Assembly (NCBI GenBank): GCA_045635565.1 | Contig: JAZTVX010000077.1 | Location: forward strand, 1 to 60,980 | Length of the DNA: 60,980 nt | From: RGIG4140 sp045635565 | GTDB lineage: Bacteria; Pseudomonadota; Alphaproteobacteria; CAAHEQ01; UBA3637 | Direction: 5' to 3' | Shown here: piece by piece, positions 35,701-44,352 of the stretch | Numbering within the stretch: the stretch's first letter is position 1 | How the letters are laid out: every line of letters begins with the position of its first letter | Notes under the pieces: generated by a model | What the model was told of the DNA's origin: nothing | Databases searched by the model: none | The model's input: the letters and a program-made list of their open reading frames with translations, nothing else | Position numbers and translations under genes: made by a program

Positions 35701-37320
35701 GATTAGAGTTGTTTTGACATGTGTACATAAAAAAGAAACACCTTTACCGTAAATGTGTTCACATGTATCTAACAACCCATTAAAAGCCTTCATCCAACCA
35801 AACGATGGTGTTGTTTTGGTCGATAAAAAAATAGCACACAATGCCGGACTTAATGTCAACGCATTCACGGCGGAAAAGAAAACAGCCGTTGCCAACGTAA
35901 CTGCAAATTGTTGATAAATTTTCCCTGTCATACCCGCCATTAACCCGACAGGAATAAAAATAGCCATCAACACCAACGTTGTAGCAACAACAGACGACAT
36001 GATATCTTTCATAGCCTGTGCAGAGGCTTGTACGCTACTCATTTGACGATATTTTATCAAATATTGCACCCGTTCAACCACAACAATAGCATCATCAACA
36101 ACTAAACCGATAGCCAAAATCATAGCAAACAACGTTAAAATATTGATATCAAAACCCAACACATAAATGACAACAAATGTTGCAACCAATGACACAGGAA
36201 TGGTTATCATCGGAATTACCGTTGCCCGAACATCTTGCAAAAAAACATACACAACACCCATTACCAACAAAAAAGTCAATGCCAATGTCATTAAGATAGC
36301 TTGAATACTTGCCCGAACAAATGTTGTAGAATCATACACGATTTCAAATTGGATATCATCAGGAAATGATTTTTCCAATGAAGCCATTTCTTTTTTTAAA
36401 TTCTTCATAATTTCTAAAGAATTGGAATTAGGCAGTTGAGATAATGCCATGACAACAGATGGTTGATTATTAAAACTGGCATTCAACTGATAACTGTCTG
36501 CCCCCATTTCAATGCGAGCAATATCTTTAAGCCGTATAACACCACCGGACAAATGCCCCCGTACAACGATTTCTTCAAAATCCGTGACGGTTGAAAGCAA
36601 CCCTTTCGTCGTGACGGAAAGCACTTGATTTGTTCCCTGTGGTGCCGGAGCCGATGAAAGCGAACCAACACCGGCCACCTGATTTTGGGATTCAATGGCT
36701 TGTATCACTTCATTTGTACTGATACCGATACCGTTCATTTTTTTCACATCTAACCATATACGAATGCTATGTTGCGGACCATAGATGTTGACATCGCCCA
36801 TTCCTTTAATTCGTTTGAATGGATTTTGAATATGCGTAAAAGCAAAGTTACTCAAATAAAGTGGGCTATATGTTCTTTGGGGAGATGTCAACGCAATAAA
36901 TGCTAAAATATTGGCTGATTGCTGATGAACATCTAATCCTTCCTGTACCACGACTGATGGTAAAAAGGGTTTGGCTTTATCCAAGCGATTTTCAACTTTA
37001 ACCTGTGCCATATCAGGATTGACACCAACATCGAATGTAATTGTCAAGGTATATTGTCCCGTATCCGTAGATGTTGATGACATATACAACATACCTTCCA
37101 CACCGTTGATTTGATTTTCAATCGGTGTTGCAACAGTATCAGCTAATACACCGGCATTTGCCCCCGGATAATTGGCCGATACAATGATTTGAGGGGGTGT
37201 AATGTCAGGATATTGCGAAACAGGCAAAACAACACCGGCAATAACACCGGCTAACACCATAACCAATGCAATGACACCGGCAAAATGGGGACGCGAAATA
37301 AAAAAATCCGAAAAATTCAT
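32788..37320 (-). CDS. RND efflux pump fused in frame to an outer-membrane factor
   Basis: One 1510-codon frame. Residues 1-1035 are an AcrB/MexB-type HAE1 pump: MNFSDFFISRPHFAGVIALV at the start, porter domains, GLVVDDAIVVVERV with the proton-relay Asp pair in TM4, and TM12 near FVPAYFVFCDKISLKYTAKK. Normally the gene would stop here. Instead the frame runs on through IIKGLLMMIVVGGVSAC, a lipoprotein signal with Cys1053 (codon at 34164), into QMGPDYEQPQFF and an OprM/NodT-type outer-membrane factor (1053-1510). The pump uses the proton gradient to expel drugs or bile-like compounds. ATG overlaps the stop of the adaptor gene (ATGA). An internal ATG at 34194 with AAAAGG upstream could also start the outer-membrane factor separately. 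Confidence 0.9.
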   Translation of the reverse strand: MNFSDFFISRPHFAGVIALVMVLAGVIAGVVLPVSQYPDITPPQIIVSANYPGANAGVLADTVATPIENQINGVEGMLYMSSTSTDTGQYTLTITFDVGVNPDMAQVKVENRLDKAKPFLPSVVVQEGLDVHQQSANILAFIALTSPQRTYSPLYLSNFAFTHIQNPFKRIKGMGDVNIYGPQHSIRIWLDVKKMNGIGISTNEVIQAIESQNQVAGVGSLSSAPAPQGTNQVLSVTTKGLLSTVTDFEEIVVRGHLSGGVIRLKDIARIEMGADSYQLNASFNNQPSVVMALSQLPNSNSLEIMKNLKKEMASLEKSFPDDIQFEIVYDSTTFVRASIQAILMTLALTFLLVMGVVYVFLQDVRATVIPMITIPVSLVATFVVIYVLGFDINILTLFAMILAIGLVVDDAIVVVERVQYLIKYRQMSSVQASAQAMKDIMSSVVATTLVLMAIFIPVGLMAGMTGKIYQQFAVTLATAVFFSAVNALTLSPALCAIFLSTKTTPSFGWMKAFNGLLDTCEHIYGKGVSFLCTHVKTTLIITVGVIGLSGILFFLVPKGFVPQEDQGIIMASVQLPATASINQTEALLHKMSADVRTISGVQSFIGISGNSMLSASGENIGMAAIVLTPWDERDKQGLSMDGILSELTRRYATSTEASINFFAMPSIPGVGNADGISFQLNALNQSVGYQQLDEALQKTLTFINHNKLFSFGFSPFTADTPHVYLDIDRTKLSSFQVQLSDLFSVLQNSLGSRYVNNITVDGQINKVIVQADFSARQDIPDIGQLYVPNVSGKLIQIQNFLTENIVIAPKIIYRFNQYLSAGITAQTAPHVSSGTALTSLKQFMDKLGKDFSFAWTGLTLQQVETAGLAVVLITLALVFSYLFLVALYESWWIAVAVILSNVFAVSGALLGLKLWGLSLSIYAQLGLVMLIGLASKNAILIVQFTTQYQRGGMETVKAALKGAKERFRAVVMTALTFILGTFPMVVATGAGAASQRSIGTTVFCGMIIATCIGILFVPAYFVFCDKISLKYTAKKQIIKGLLMMIVVGGVSACQMGPDYEQPQFFTQSAIQKALNTTTNSTHHFTPKDLQDTTLNTLLDKAFQNSPTLQQALWRLRGTRFSLAVTQAGLFPTFDATARYNDIKNSQNMGQILNEDYFQVGLDASWELDLFGSQRRRIEAERANVQSTLYAVQQTTVSLTAEVARLYIQTRTFQELVRQTRRNIRLQEEMTQLVKDKRKTGLASDLSLEQALYLLKNTSATLADLEYQHAESKNALALIVGELPGGVDEILKQNTSSFVTRSFRFDLNKITQISADVVRNRPDVRAAEENLIAQNALVGAAIADMFPKVSLSALFGLESLTWGHLWKAKSLTHTITPGITAPLFHFGALKENVAVQKALKEEYVYAYQQALLQAANDVKNAIIALYQEHQHYLLLKETYRHADTVATLMQSKYKNGLIDYTDVLQAEQNRLKAQIEMIQSVGSLYTDLIRFYKAIGGQLTQSVPTKRKNIP

Positions 37321-38408
37321 TGAGGTATTCCTTGAGCAGGTTGTCCGATTTGAAATGGTGAAACAGGTACCGTAACAAGCGTATCACCGGCAAGCAATCC
37401 TGATTTTACCCAATATTGTGTACCGATAGGAGCCCCGATTTCAACGCTTTGTTTTTCAATACGGCCGTTTTTTATGAGGATTGCTTCTGCACCGTCCGGC
37501 GTCAATGTGATATGATTTTTATCAACTAAAATACCTGTTTCCGGATATTTAAAACGTACTTCAACATAAGCCCCGGGTATCAGTTTTTTTTCATCATTCG
37601 GTACATCAATAAAAAAAGAAAGCGAATCTGTTGTTTTATCAGCCTTGTTATCTCGTACAATTTGAAAATTATCCCATTCTAAAATACGTTTATCAGACAA
37701 TACAACCTGTAATGTGGCTTTTTCATGGGTTATGTCTTCTTTGTTATAAGCAGACAGAGGCACAAAAAAAACCAATCGAACGGGTGAAAAACGCACAATA
37801 GTTGCTAATGCCGAACTTTCAGGAGATAAATATTCACCGACGGTTGCCGTGATATTTCCCACCCAACCGCTGATTGGGGCTTGAATAACAGTATAACGAT
37901 AAAGTGTTCGAGCCTGATTTTCCGCTGAAACGGCTTTTTGAAATGCGGCATCAGATGCTTCATAAGCTGTCTTGGCTTGTTCCAATTCAACAAGCGAAAC
38001 GGCACGCTTATCCGTTTTTTGCATGCGTTCATAATACGTTTTAGCATTTTCCCGTTGAGCCAACGCCTGACTGACGGCTTCTTTGGCTTGGTTTAAATCG
38101 GCTAACGGTATTTTATCATCCAGCAAAAACAAAACATCATTTTGATTAACTTCTGCACCGGAGGACACACGAACTTCCTTTAAAAAAGCAGATAAATACG
38201 GCACAATATCAACAGACTGCACAGCCTCAACAGAACCAATAAAACTTTTTGTATAGATAAAAGAACGATTTTCTAAAACACGTACCGGCAACGTAACAAC
38301 CGTGTCATTTTCAACAACAGATTGAACCGGTAACTTATGTCGAAAAACGATAAAAAGACTTCCGACAATCAAAACACCCAATACACAGAACACAATTCGT
38401 TTTTTCAT
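37317..38408 (-). CDS. RND efflux periplasmic adaptor (membrane fusion protein)
   Basis: A 363-residue AcrA/MexA-type adaptor. It has an N-terminal membrane anchor (RIVFCVLGVLIVGSLFIVF), lipoyl half-motifs (DIVPYLSAFLKEVRVSSGAEVNQNDVLFLLDD and IQAPISGWVGNITATVGEYL), a helical hairpin between them (EAVSQALAQRENAKTYYERM), and beta-barrel and membrane-proximal domains. There is no lipobox, so it is anchored by the helix. It bridges pump and outer-membrane factor. Its stop overlaps the pump start, so the operon makes a full tripartite system from two reading frames. Confidence 0.93.
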   Translation of the reverse strand: MKKRIVFCVLGVLIVGSLFIVFRHKLPVQSVVENDTVVTLPVRVLENRSFIYTKSFIGSVEAVQSVDIVPYLSAFLKEVRVSSGAEVNQNDVLFLLDDKIPLADLNQAKEAVSQALAQRENAKTYYERMQKTDKRAVSLVELEQAKTAYEASDAAFQKAVSAENQARTLYRYTVIQAPISGWVGNITATVGEYLSPESSALATIVRFSPVRLVFFVPLSAYNKEDITHEKATLQVVLSDKRILEWDNFQIVRDNKADKTTDSLSFFIDVPNDEKKLIPGAYVEVRFKYPETGILVDKNHITLTPDGAEAILIKNGRIEKQSVEIGAPIGTQYWVKSGLLAGDTLVTVPVSPFQIGQPAQGIPQ

Positions 38409-38428
38409 AAAATCCCCCCATTAACAAA

Positions 38429-38467
38429 AAGGATATGTTTCAATGCAAATCAAGAAAATATATCCTT
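38429..38467. promoter_or_regulatory. Dyad upstream of the efflux operon, possible operator
   Basis: AAAGGATAT (38429-38437) and ATATCCTTT (38459-38467) form a 9-bp inverted repeat with a 21-bp spacer, starting 21 bp upstream of the adaptor gene. Placement suits repressor control of the RND operon, but no regulator gene is adjacent. The rest of 38409-38827 shows no gene. Confidence 0.35.
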
Positions 38468-38827
38468 TCTGACGTATGAAAAAAGGAAGAAAACAAAAAA
38501 ACGCTCAATGTTAAAAATCTCAACTTTAACCTTTCATTTGATTTCAACTATAATCAATCTCTTATCCGAACAACAACCATCGATATTGTACCGGATAATA
38601 TGTACATCATAATTTAACGCATGATTAAGTGGTTACGTTCCGATTTCAATAGTAATACGTTCACATATAAAATATCATCAAAAATGACCCAAACAGCCAA
38701 CGCTTATTTTTTTGAGATGGAATGAAGCACCACATACACAGACTCATACAAAATGTTAAAAAAGTTATTGAAAAAAAAGAATAAGGAAAGTATTATCAGA
38801 CAAAATGAAAAACAGAAAAAGAATAAC

Positions 38828-39388
38828 ATGAAAATACTCTATATCAATTCTTGCGTACGAAAAGACTCACGAACAAAAATGTTGGCCGATTATCTGCTCA
38901 ATAAAATCAGGGGTGATGTTAAAGAAATCATTTTGAATGAAGAAAAAATAAAACCACTGGATAATATCGCCTTACAAAAACGAGAAAAGTTAATATCTGA
39001 AAACAACTTTAATGATAACATGTTTTTATATGCTCAAAATTTTGCAGAATCTGATGTTATTGTTGTTGCCGCCCCTTATTGGGATTTATCATTCCCATCA
39101 ATATTAAAAGTCTTTTTTGAGCATATCAATGTCTTAAAATTGGTATTTGATTATTCTGATAAAGGTCAAATCATTTCTTTGTGCAAAGCAAAAAAACTGT
39201 ATTATGTGACAACCAAAGGTGGATACGGCTCAGATGATTTTGGCTTTAAGTATATTGAAGCGTTAAGTAAAACATTTTACGGCATACAAGATGTTGTTCT
39301 CATCAATGCCGAAGGTCTGGATGTTTATGGAAACAATGTACAAGATATCTTGGCAAAAGCAAAAAGAAATATCGATAATTTAGTATAA
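38828..39388 (+). CDS. Flavodoxin-like fold NAD(P)H oxidoreductase
   Basis: About 186 residues from ATG 38828 (MKILYINSCVRKDSRTKMLAD); the longer in-frame start adds only a Lys/Asn-rich stretch. The pattern matches the AcpD/NQO1-like flavodoxin fold: FMN phosphate-binding loop near SCVRKDSRT, then SDVIVVAAPYWDLSFPSILKVFFEH and VTTKGGYGSD. Such enzymes transfer two electrons from NAD(P)H to quinones, azo dyes or nitro compounds. The alpha/beta hydrolase gene follows 30 bp later on the same strand. Confidence 0.82.
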   Translation: MKILYINSCVRKDSRTKMLADYLLNKIRGDVKEIILNEEKIKPLDNIALQKREKLISENNFNDNMFLYAQNFAESDVIVVAAPYWDLSFPSILKVFFEHINVLKLVFDYSDKGQIISLCKAKKLYYVTTKGGYGSDDFGFKYIEALSKTFYGIQDVVLINAEGLDVYGNNVQDILAKAKRNIDNLV

Positions 39389-39418
39389 TTTAAGACAAAT
39401 AACGTTAAGGAATTTCGC

Positions 39419-40225
39419 ATGAAAAAGATTATTTACATATTGGGAAGTATCATTTTCGTATTTGTTTTGTATTTAGGTTCTTTATATCTTTTACAAGATA
39501 AATTATTATTCAAACCGGATAATAACTACATTTCACCACAAAAGGCTCATTTAGGTGATGTGCATGAAAATATGCTAACAATGTCAGATGGAACAAAAGT
39601 GATGACATGGGCAAAAGAGGGCAACAAGGATTTGCCTGCTCTATTATTTTTTCATGGAAATCGTGGGCAGATGGCAGAATTTGCCCCTCAAATAATACAG
39701 TTTAACAAAAACGGACACGGTGTTTTTTTGGCCGAATATAGAGGTTATGGTAATTCAGAAGGAAAAATCAATCAAGAAAAAATGTTTTCAGACGGAGCAG
39801 AAATATATGATTGGATAAAAACAAGGGGATATTCCAAAATAATCGTTATCGGATATTCCTTTGGTTGTGCGGCATCTATTGGGTTAGCCGATAAAAGAAA
39901 AGTGAACGGATTGGTTCTTATTTCGCCCTTTGCCTCCTTATCTCGTTTGGTCGCAGAAAAATATCCGTTTTCTGATTGGGCTTTAAAAGATAATTACCCT
40001 TCGGAAAAAACCATTCAAAAACTGACTGAACCGATTTTAATCATTCATGGAACAGCAGATACTTTGGTTCCCGTCCGTCATGCAAAAATTTTATATGAAC
40101 AAAGAAGTAAAAATACAAACCTACATTTATTGGATGGAAAAGATCATAGGGGAGCCTTTTGGGCACAAGAAACACTCCTCCTCATTTCAAACTGGTTACA
40201 ACGTTTTGAAATCAAAAAAGGATAA
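39419..40225 (+). CDS. Membrane-anchored alpha/beta hydrolase
   Basis: A 268-residue protein with one N-terminal membrane helix (residues 4-24) and an alpha/beta hydrolase domain of the BEM46/ABHD13 type. The oxyanion region is LLFFHGNRGQ and the nucleophile elbow is GYSFG. The acid lies near HGTADTLVPV and the catalytic His near GKDHRGAFW. Substrate unknown; relatives include esterases and thioesterases acting at the membrane. Likely co-transcribed with the upstream oxidoreductase. Confidence 0.85.
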   Translation: MKKIIYILGSIIFVFVLYLGSLYLLQDKLLFKPDNNYISPQKAHLGDVHENMLTMSDGTKVMTWAKEGNKDLPALLFFHGNRGQMAEFAPQIIQFNKNGHGVFLAEYRGYGNSEGKINQEKMFSDGAEIYDWIKTRGYSKIIVIGYSFGCAASIGLADKRKVNGLVLISPFASLSRLVAEKYPFSDWALKDNYPSEKTIQKLTEPILIIHGTADTLVPVRHAKILYEQRSKNTNLHLLDGKDHRGAFWAQETLLLISNWLQRFEIKKG

Positions 40226-40238
40226 TAAAAACAATATA

Positions 40239-40787
40239 TTATCTATTGGGCTGATATACGGTTTTTCCCATATTAACATAGTCGTATAAAACTTTTTCAC
40301 CGGCTTCAACCTCGATGTTACCGTAAACGACAATCCCACGATTTTTAAATTCTTCAAACCAATTGGGCTTAAATCCTTCATCAAATCCGGTAATTTCTTC
40401 TACACGCTTTGATGGCACACCATAATAAACCGCTTTGATGCCGGACCACATAATACCACCAATACACATCATACACGGTTCAGCAGTTACATATAAACTT
40501 AAATTATATTTTGACAGGTCGTATGTTCCCAAATTCCTTTGAGCCATCTTAATTGCGTTCATTTCTGCATGATTATTACTGCAACCTTCCGACACGACAG
40601 AATTAGCCGTTTTGGAAATAACTTTTCCACTTTCATCTACAATGACAGCCAAAAACGGACCCGAGCCGTTTGCAATATAATCACTCATTTCATTTTGAAG
40701 TTGTAGAATGATTTTTCTTGCATTTTCAAGTTTTATCTCACTGATTTTTTCATTAGAAACCACTTGATTATTTAAATTTTCCGACAT
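40239..40787 (-). CDS. Nucleoside/guanine deaminase family protein
   Basis: About 182 residues from ATG 40787 (MSENLNNQ), which has GGGGAG upstream; the 32-codon extension before it has no support. The CMP/dCMP-type zinc site reads NNHAEMNAI (HAE) and TAEPCMMCIGG (PCxxC). The C-terminal half (FDEGFKPNWFEEFKNRGI) resembles guanine deaminases of the short GuaD type rather than tRNA adenosine deaminases. It would convert a purine or cytosine-type base by hydrolytic deamination. Single gene. Confidence 0.82.
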   Translation of the reverse strand: MSENLNNQVVSNEKISEIKLENARKIILQLQNEMSDYIANGSGPFLAVIVDESGKVISKTANSVVSEGCSNNHAEMNAIKMAQRNLGTYDLSKYNLSLYVTAEPCMMCIGGIMWSGIKAVYYGVPSKRVEEITGFDEGFKPNWFEEFKNRGIVVYGNIEVEAGEKVLYDYVNMGKTVYQPNR

Positions 40788-40986
40788 GAATAAATCTCCC
40801 CTTAAAACTTTTCCATGACAACCTGTTATCACCTTATTTGATGAATATATATGAATTTTAATCCCTATCTTCAAAAAAAACAAGTTAAATGTTAATGAAA
40901 TAAATTTTGATATTTCAAGATGGAAAGTTTTTTTAAAAACAAACTGTGTTCAAGATAAAAAAACAACAAAACATCAAAATCCCTTT

Positions 40987-41853
40987 TTATTCACGGCTAT
41001 TTTGCACCATAACACTTAAATGTTTTTGAGTCAGTGGTGTTAACGGCAGTTTTCTTAATAAAGCATTCCCTGAAGCATGGACCATAATGCGTCCTGCATC
41101 TTCAATATCAAGAACCGCTCGTCCACCCCAAGATTCTTTTTGCGATGATAACGACATAACACAACTTAAAAAAGAAAGCAAATCATACACCGATTCTTTT
41201 GTGGGTTGAACCAAAGAAGAACATTCTTTCCAACCAAGTTGTTGACCATCTTTTAAAACATTTAATGTCATATCGGTATCGGTTATAACCTGTGTTTCTT
41301 TTTCAAGTTTATGATACATTTGTTTTTCATAGGCTTCACCAGTTACATTTTCTTGTTTTTCAAGCCAAGAACCCATCTCATCCGTTAACGCCTGAGATAA
41401 AGTTAAATGTCTGACATCAACAAAATTTTCATCCGTCATCAAGTGAGCATGCAGATGAGGCACTGTATTTTGCGAATTCGGACCAATATTAAAAACAATT
41501 CTGGAAACAGATGTTTTTAAATTATCCGTCAAAGAAAGATGATTTTGACGCGTTTCCTGAATCACTTCCTGAATAGCCCGAACATATCCGACAACACTAT
41601 TTATTGGAGCCCGTTCACAAAAATCAAACAAATCTTTTGCCGGATAGACAGGCAATGCCAAATGATAAACATTTGTTCGTTGAACCTGATTTTGAATAAT
41701 AATGGCATCCGGTGTTTCCTTAATAATTTTTGACGGCATTTCTCCTCTTAAAATTTTTGAAAAAGGGTTTTGAGGATTATATTCATCGCCTCGTTCTTCC
41801 AAATAAGCCTTATGCATATTTGCAATTTCTTCGGAAACATATCGCTCTTTCAT
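40987..41853 (-). CDS. HIT-domain protein with C-terminal extension
   Basis: About 288 residues from ATG 41853 (MKERYVSEEIAN). The N-terminal half is HIT-like: NPFSKILRGEMPSKIIKETPDAIIIQN and the histidine triad VPHLHAHLM. HIT enzymes hydrolyse or transfer nucleotides from phosphoramidates and dinucleotides. The C-terminal 120 residues (from about MYHKLEKETQVITDTD) form an extra domain that I do not recognise, making the protein about twice the usual HIT size. Stands alone downstream of the chromate transporter pair. Confidence 0.75.
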   Translation of the reverse strand: MKERYVSEEIANMHKAYLEERGDEYNPQNPFSKILRGEMPSKIIKETPDAIIIQNQVQRTNVYHLALPVYPAKDLFDFCERAPINSVVGYVRAIQEVIQETRQNHLSLTDNLKTSVSRIVFNIGPNSQNTVPHLHAHLMTDENFVDVRHLTLSQALTDEMGSWLEKQENVTGEAYEKQMYHKLEKETQVITDTDMTLNVLKDGQQLGWKECSSLVQPTKESVYDLLSFLSCVMSLSSQKESWGGRAVLDIEDAGRIMVHASGNALLRKLPLTPLTQKHLSVMVQNSRE

Positions 41854-41932
41854 ATCATAACTCCTTAACACATAATGAATCTCTATGGTATTTTATCATA
41901 CCATATTTATTTTGTCAACCATTATTAAAAAG

Positions 41933-42505
41933 TTAAAAAAAACTGACACCGAAGCCAATGAATGCCGATAACAACAATAACGCCATCATTGGAAAACGAT
42001 AATGATACAACACGATAGTCATCAGGCAAATACAAATCTGTGGATAATTAACAATATCCTTTAACCCAAAAACAGAGTTAATTGAGTTAATCGGCTTTGA
42101 AAAAACAGAAATATTTGCAAATAAAAGGATGGCATATCCAATCATCACGATTGAAGCATATTTTGCCCCTTTAAAAAAGCCCCGTACAAACCAAGAATCC
42201 TTGTATCGTTTAATAAAATTTAAACAACAGGACGCTAAAACAAACGTCGGCAATGCTAAACCGATACTACAAATAACGGCACCGATAATCCCGTTTTGAA
42301 TATAGCCGACATAGGTTGCCGTATTGATGCTGACAGCCCCCGGAGTCATTTGAGAAATTGCCAACAAATTCCCAAATTCAAAAGGGGTAAAAACAGACGT
42401 GAGTTCAACATAATCATGAAACAACATCGGAATAATCATATATCCGCCGCCAAAACATAAAACACCATATTTTATGAATTGAATAAGAAGCAACAAATTA
42501 AGCAT
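41933..42505 (-). CDS. Chromate transporter half, second subunit
   Basis: About 190 residues with five to six membrane segments and CHR-family motifs: FGGGYMIIPML, LAISQMTPGAVSINTATYVGY and an extended hydrophobic second half. Short-chain CHR proteins occur as two genes that together equal one long ChrA. The start at 42505 has GGAGG five bases upstream and overlaps the end of the first subunit gene. CHR transporters move chromate or sulfate out of the cell in antiport, but many short pairs have unknown substrates. Confidence 0.85.
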   Translation of the reverse strand: MLNLLLLIQFIKYGVLCFGGGYMIIPMLFHDYVELTSVFTPFEFGNLLAISQMTPGAVSINTATYVGYIQNGIIGAVICSIGLALPTFVLASCCLNFIKRYKDSWFVRGFFKGAKYASIVMIGYAILLFANISVFSKPINSINSVFGLKDIVNYPQICICLMTIVLYHYRFPMMALLLLSAFIGFGVSFF

Positions 42506-43058
42506 TGGCACCTCCGTTTTTCGGATTTTTTATTTCAGCAAGAACCATCAAAAAACAACCGGCAATAATACCACCTGCAATAATAATCAAAATATGCAAC
42601 CCAAACATTAAACCTATTGCCAAACAAGCAACAACAAGCCAATCTATCAAAGATTTCAAAACCTGTTTACCCAGACGAAGCAACATACAGATAAACACCC
42701 CGACAACACAGGCTCGAATATATGAAAAAGCCATTAACAAATGGGGATTATCCAGCGTTTGAAGTGGAAAAAAGGCAGCAATGACACTTAAAATAATAAC
42801 AGAAGGTATTAAAACTCCTAAAACAGCGACAAAACTCCCCTTTAAGCCGGCGATTTTTGACCCGACATAAATAGCACAGTTAATAGCAATCAACCCCGGG
42901 ATTGTCTGAGAAACAGCCATCATATCAAAAATATCTTCTGTTTTCATCAATTTATGCTTCTTGACAAAAATATCCTCAATGACCGGAATCATTGCCAATC
43001 CACCACCAATAACGAAAAGAGAAATCTTAAAAAAAGAAATAAACAACAATAATAACAT
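42498..43058 (-). CDS. Chromate transporter half, first subunit
   Basis: About 186 residues from ATG 43058 (CGGAG seven bases upstream). CHR motifs: FVIGGGLAMIPVIED, MMAVSQTIPGLIAINCAIYVG. It pairs with the overlapping downstream half; the two arose by duplication of one CHR domain with opposite membrane topology in the known family. Heads the two-gene operon. Confidence 0.85.
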   Translation of the reverse strand: MLLLLFISFFKISLFVIGGGLAMIPVIEDIFVKKHKLMKTEDIFDMMAVSQTIPGLIAINCAIYVGSKIAGLKGSFVAVLGVLIPSVIILSVIAAFFPLQTLDNPHLLMAFSYIRACVVGVFICMLLRLGKQVLKSLIDWLVVACLAIGLMFGLHILIIIAGGIIAGCFLMVLAEIKNPKNGGANA

Positions 43059-43255
43059 AAGCATTCTCCGCTTTTCAAACAAATGCACAAACGTGTGTTT
43101 TATATAAGAAAAAACAAAACTTGTCAATAATGACGCATACAAAACATCTTTTTAGTATTTTCAATATCCGTTGACCAAACAAACACATTCCCAACCAATA
43201 AAAAAAATCCATAAAGGCGTTTTTTATTAACCGAGTTCATTGTGCAATTTTTAAA

Positions 43256-43471
43256 CTAAATTCTGAGAGGTTTTTGATTTTGAATATAACGTTCAGCCAT
43301 AATCATTACTTTTAAATAATATCCTGAAATATTAACCCTGTCGTGATATGAACAAAAATCTTTTTTAGTGATACTTCTAAACTCATTTTTATAGTTTTTT
43401 CCATCCCATATTTTACCCTCAATTTGAATATTGTTGACCTCACCGGAAAAAAGATGATCACAATTGATAAT
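43256..43471 (-). pseudogene. Open frame without a standard start, possible gene remnant
   Basis: About 72 codons with protein-like composition (DHLFSGEVNNIQIEGKIWDG, then KKDFCSYHDRVNISGYYLKV) between 43471 and the TAG at 43256. The only well-placed start behind GGAG is ATT at 43471; no ATG, GTG or TTG is suitable. It may be the decayed end of the gene at 43488-43823, which lies in another frame just upstream. I see nothing else between 43059 and 43255. Confidence 0.35.
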
Positions 43472-43487
43472 AAAATTTTACTCCTAT

Positions 43488-43823
43488 CTAGATATCCTTT
43501 TTAAGTTGAATTTTATTCAAATGATAATCGACCAATTCTCCGCCGTAATAGACAATATTTGAGTAACCGTAATCTAATTTTTTAGTATAAAATGTGATAG
43601 GCTTTGAGGCATATATCCATTCATATCTGTCAAAAAACTTTTCATCTTTAACACTAAAATCGGCATTTTCAGACATTTGTTGAATAACTCTATCTGTATC
43701 TTTTTTTGTTAAAGCATTTTGTAAAATCCATTGTGAATATGGATTATCAAAATTATTATTGTGTGTATTTAAATTGAGTGTTTTTAAACTAACTGTTTTA
43801 ATATGAGGATAAAATAAGTTCAA
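43488..43823 (-). CDS. Hypothetical protein at the end of the nucleotide-salvage cluster
   Basis: A 111-residue soluble protein, rich in Asn, Lys and Tyr (DPYSQWILQNALTKKDTDRV-like helix, then DRYEWIYASKPITFYTKKLD). No family recognised. It begins 29 bp after the deoxyribosyltransferase-like gene on the same strand and so may be the last gene of that operon. Confidence 0.5.
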   Translation of the reverse strand: MNLFYPHIKTVSLKTLNLNTHNNNFDNPYSQWILQNALTKKDTDRVIQQMSENADFSVKDEKFFDRYEWIYASKPITFYTKKLDYGYSNIVYYGGELVDYHLNKIQLKKDI

Positions 43824-43851
43824 ATTCTTTGTATTTCATAAAGTTTCTCCT

Positions 43852-44352
43852 TTATAATAAGTTTTTAATTAATGGATAAATATCGTTTGTGTTTTTAAAT
43901 GGTATAATTTTAATATGGTGACTGTTTTTTATGGCATTAGCGATTGCAAACCAATATTCAGATTTTATTGTGTAGGAAGATTCTTCTTCTTGATACAATA
44001 AAATAATTTCTTTATTTTGATACAATGCCCAATCCAACTCAACAATCGTGCCAACAGAAAAATATTCCGATAAAACACAAACAAAAAAATCAGCATCTAA
44101 AACTGCTTTAAATTCAGCATTAAGTACAGTATTACAATCGGTTGAAGTATAATCTCCGCTTGATGCTTGTTCACAGTAAAAAGGACCTGTATAAATATAT
44201 TTGCCAAAAACAATTTGAGTGTCAATTGGGTGTGTGAGTTTTTCTGACCCACCCAATATTTTTGATCGATAATCATCTTTCAACGAGTCCGACAAAGAAA
44301 GTTTTGGATCTTTTAGTTTATTAAATTTTCCTGAAAAATATACTTTTTTCAT
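43852..44352 (-). CDS. Nucleoside 2-deoxyribosyltransferase-like protein
   Basis: A 166-residue protein of the nucleoside deoxyribosyltransferase fold: N-terminal strand MKKVYFSGKFNK, a GPFYCEQASSGDYTS substrate loop, DADFFVCVLSEYFSVGTIVELDWALYQNKEIILLY. The Glu in GTIVELDWA is in the position of the catalytic nucleophile. Family members exchange bases between deoxynucleosides or hydrolyse nucleotide N-glycosidic bonds. The start codon overlaps the stop of the pnuC-like gene. In this cluster it may cleave a nicotinamide- or purine-type nucleoside (inference). Confidence 0.75.
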   Translation of the reverse strand: MKKVYFSGKFNKLKDPKLSLSDSLKDDYRSKILGGSEKLTHPIDTQIVFGKYIYTGPFYCEQASSGDYTSTDCNTVLNAEFKAVLDADFFVCVLSEYFSVGTIVELDWALYQNKEIILLYQEEESSYTIKSEYWFAIANAIKNSHHIKIIPFKNTNDIYPLIKNLL

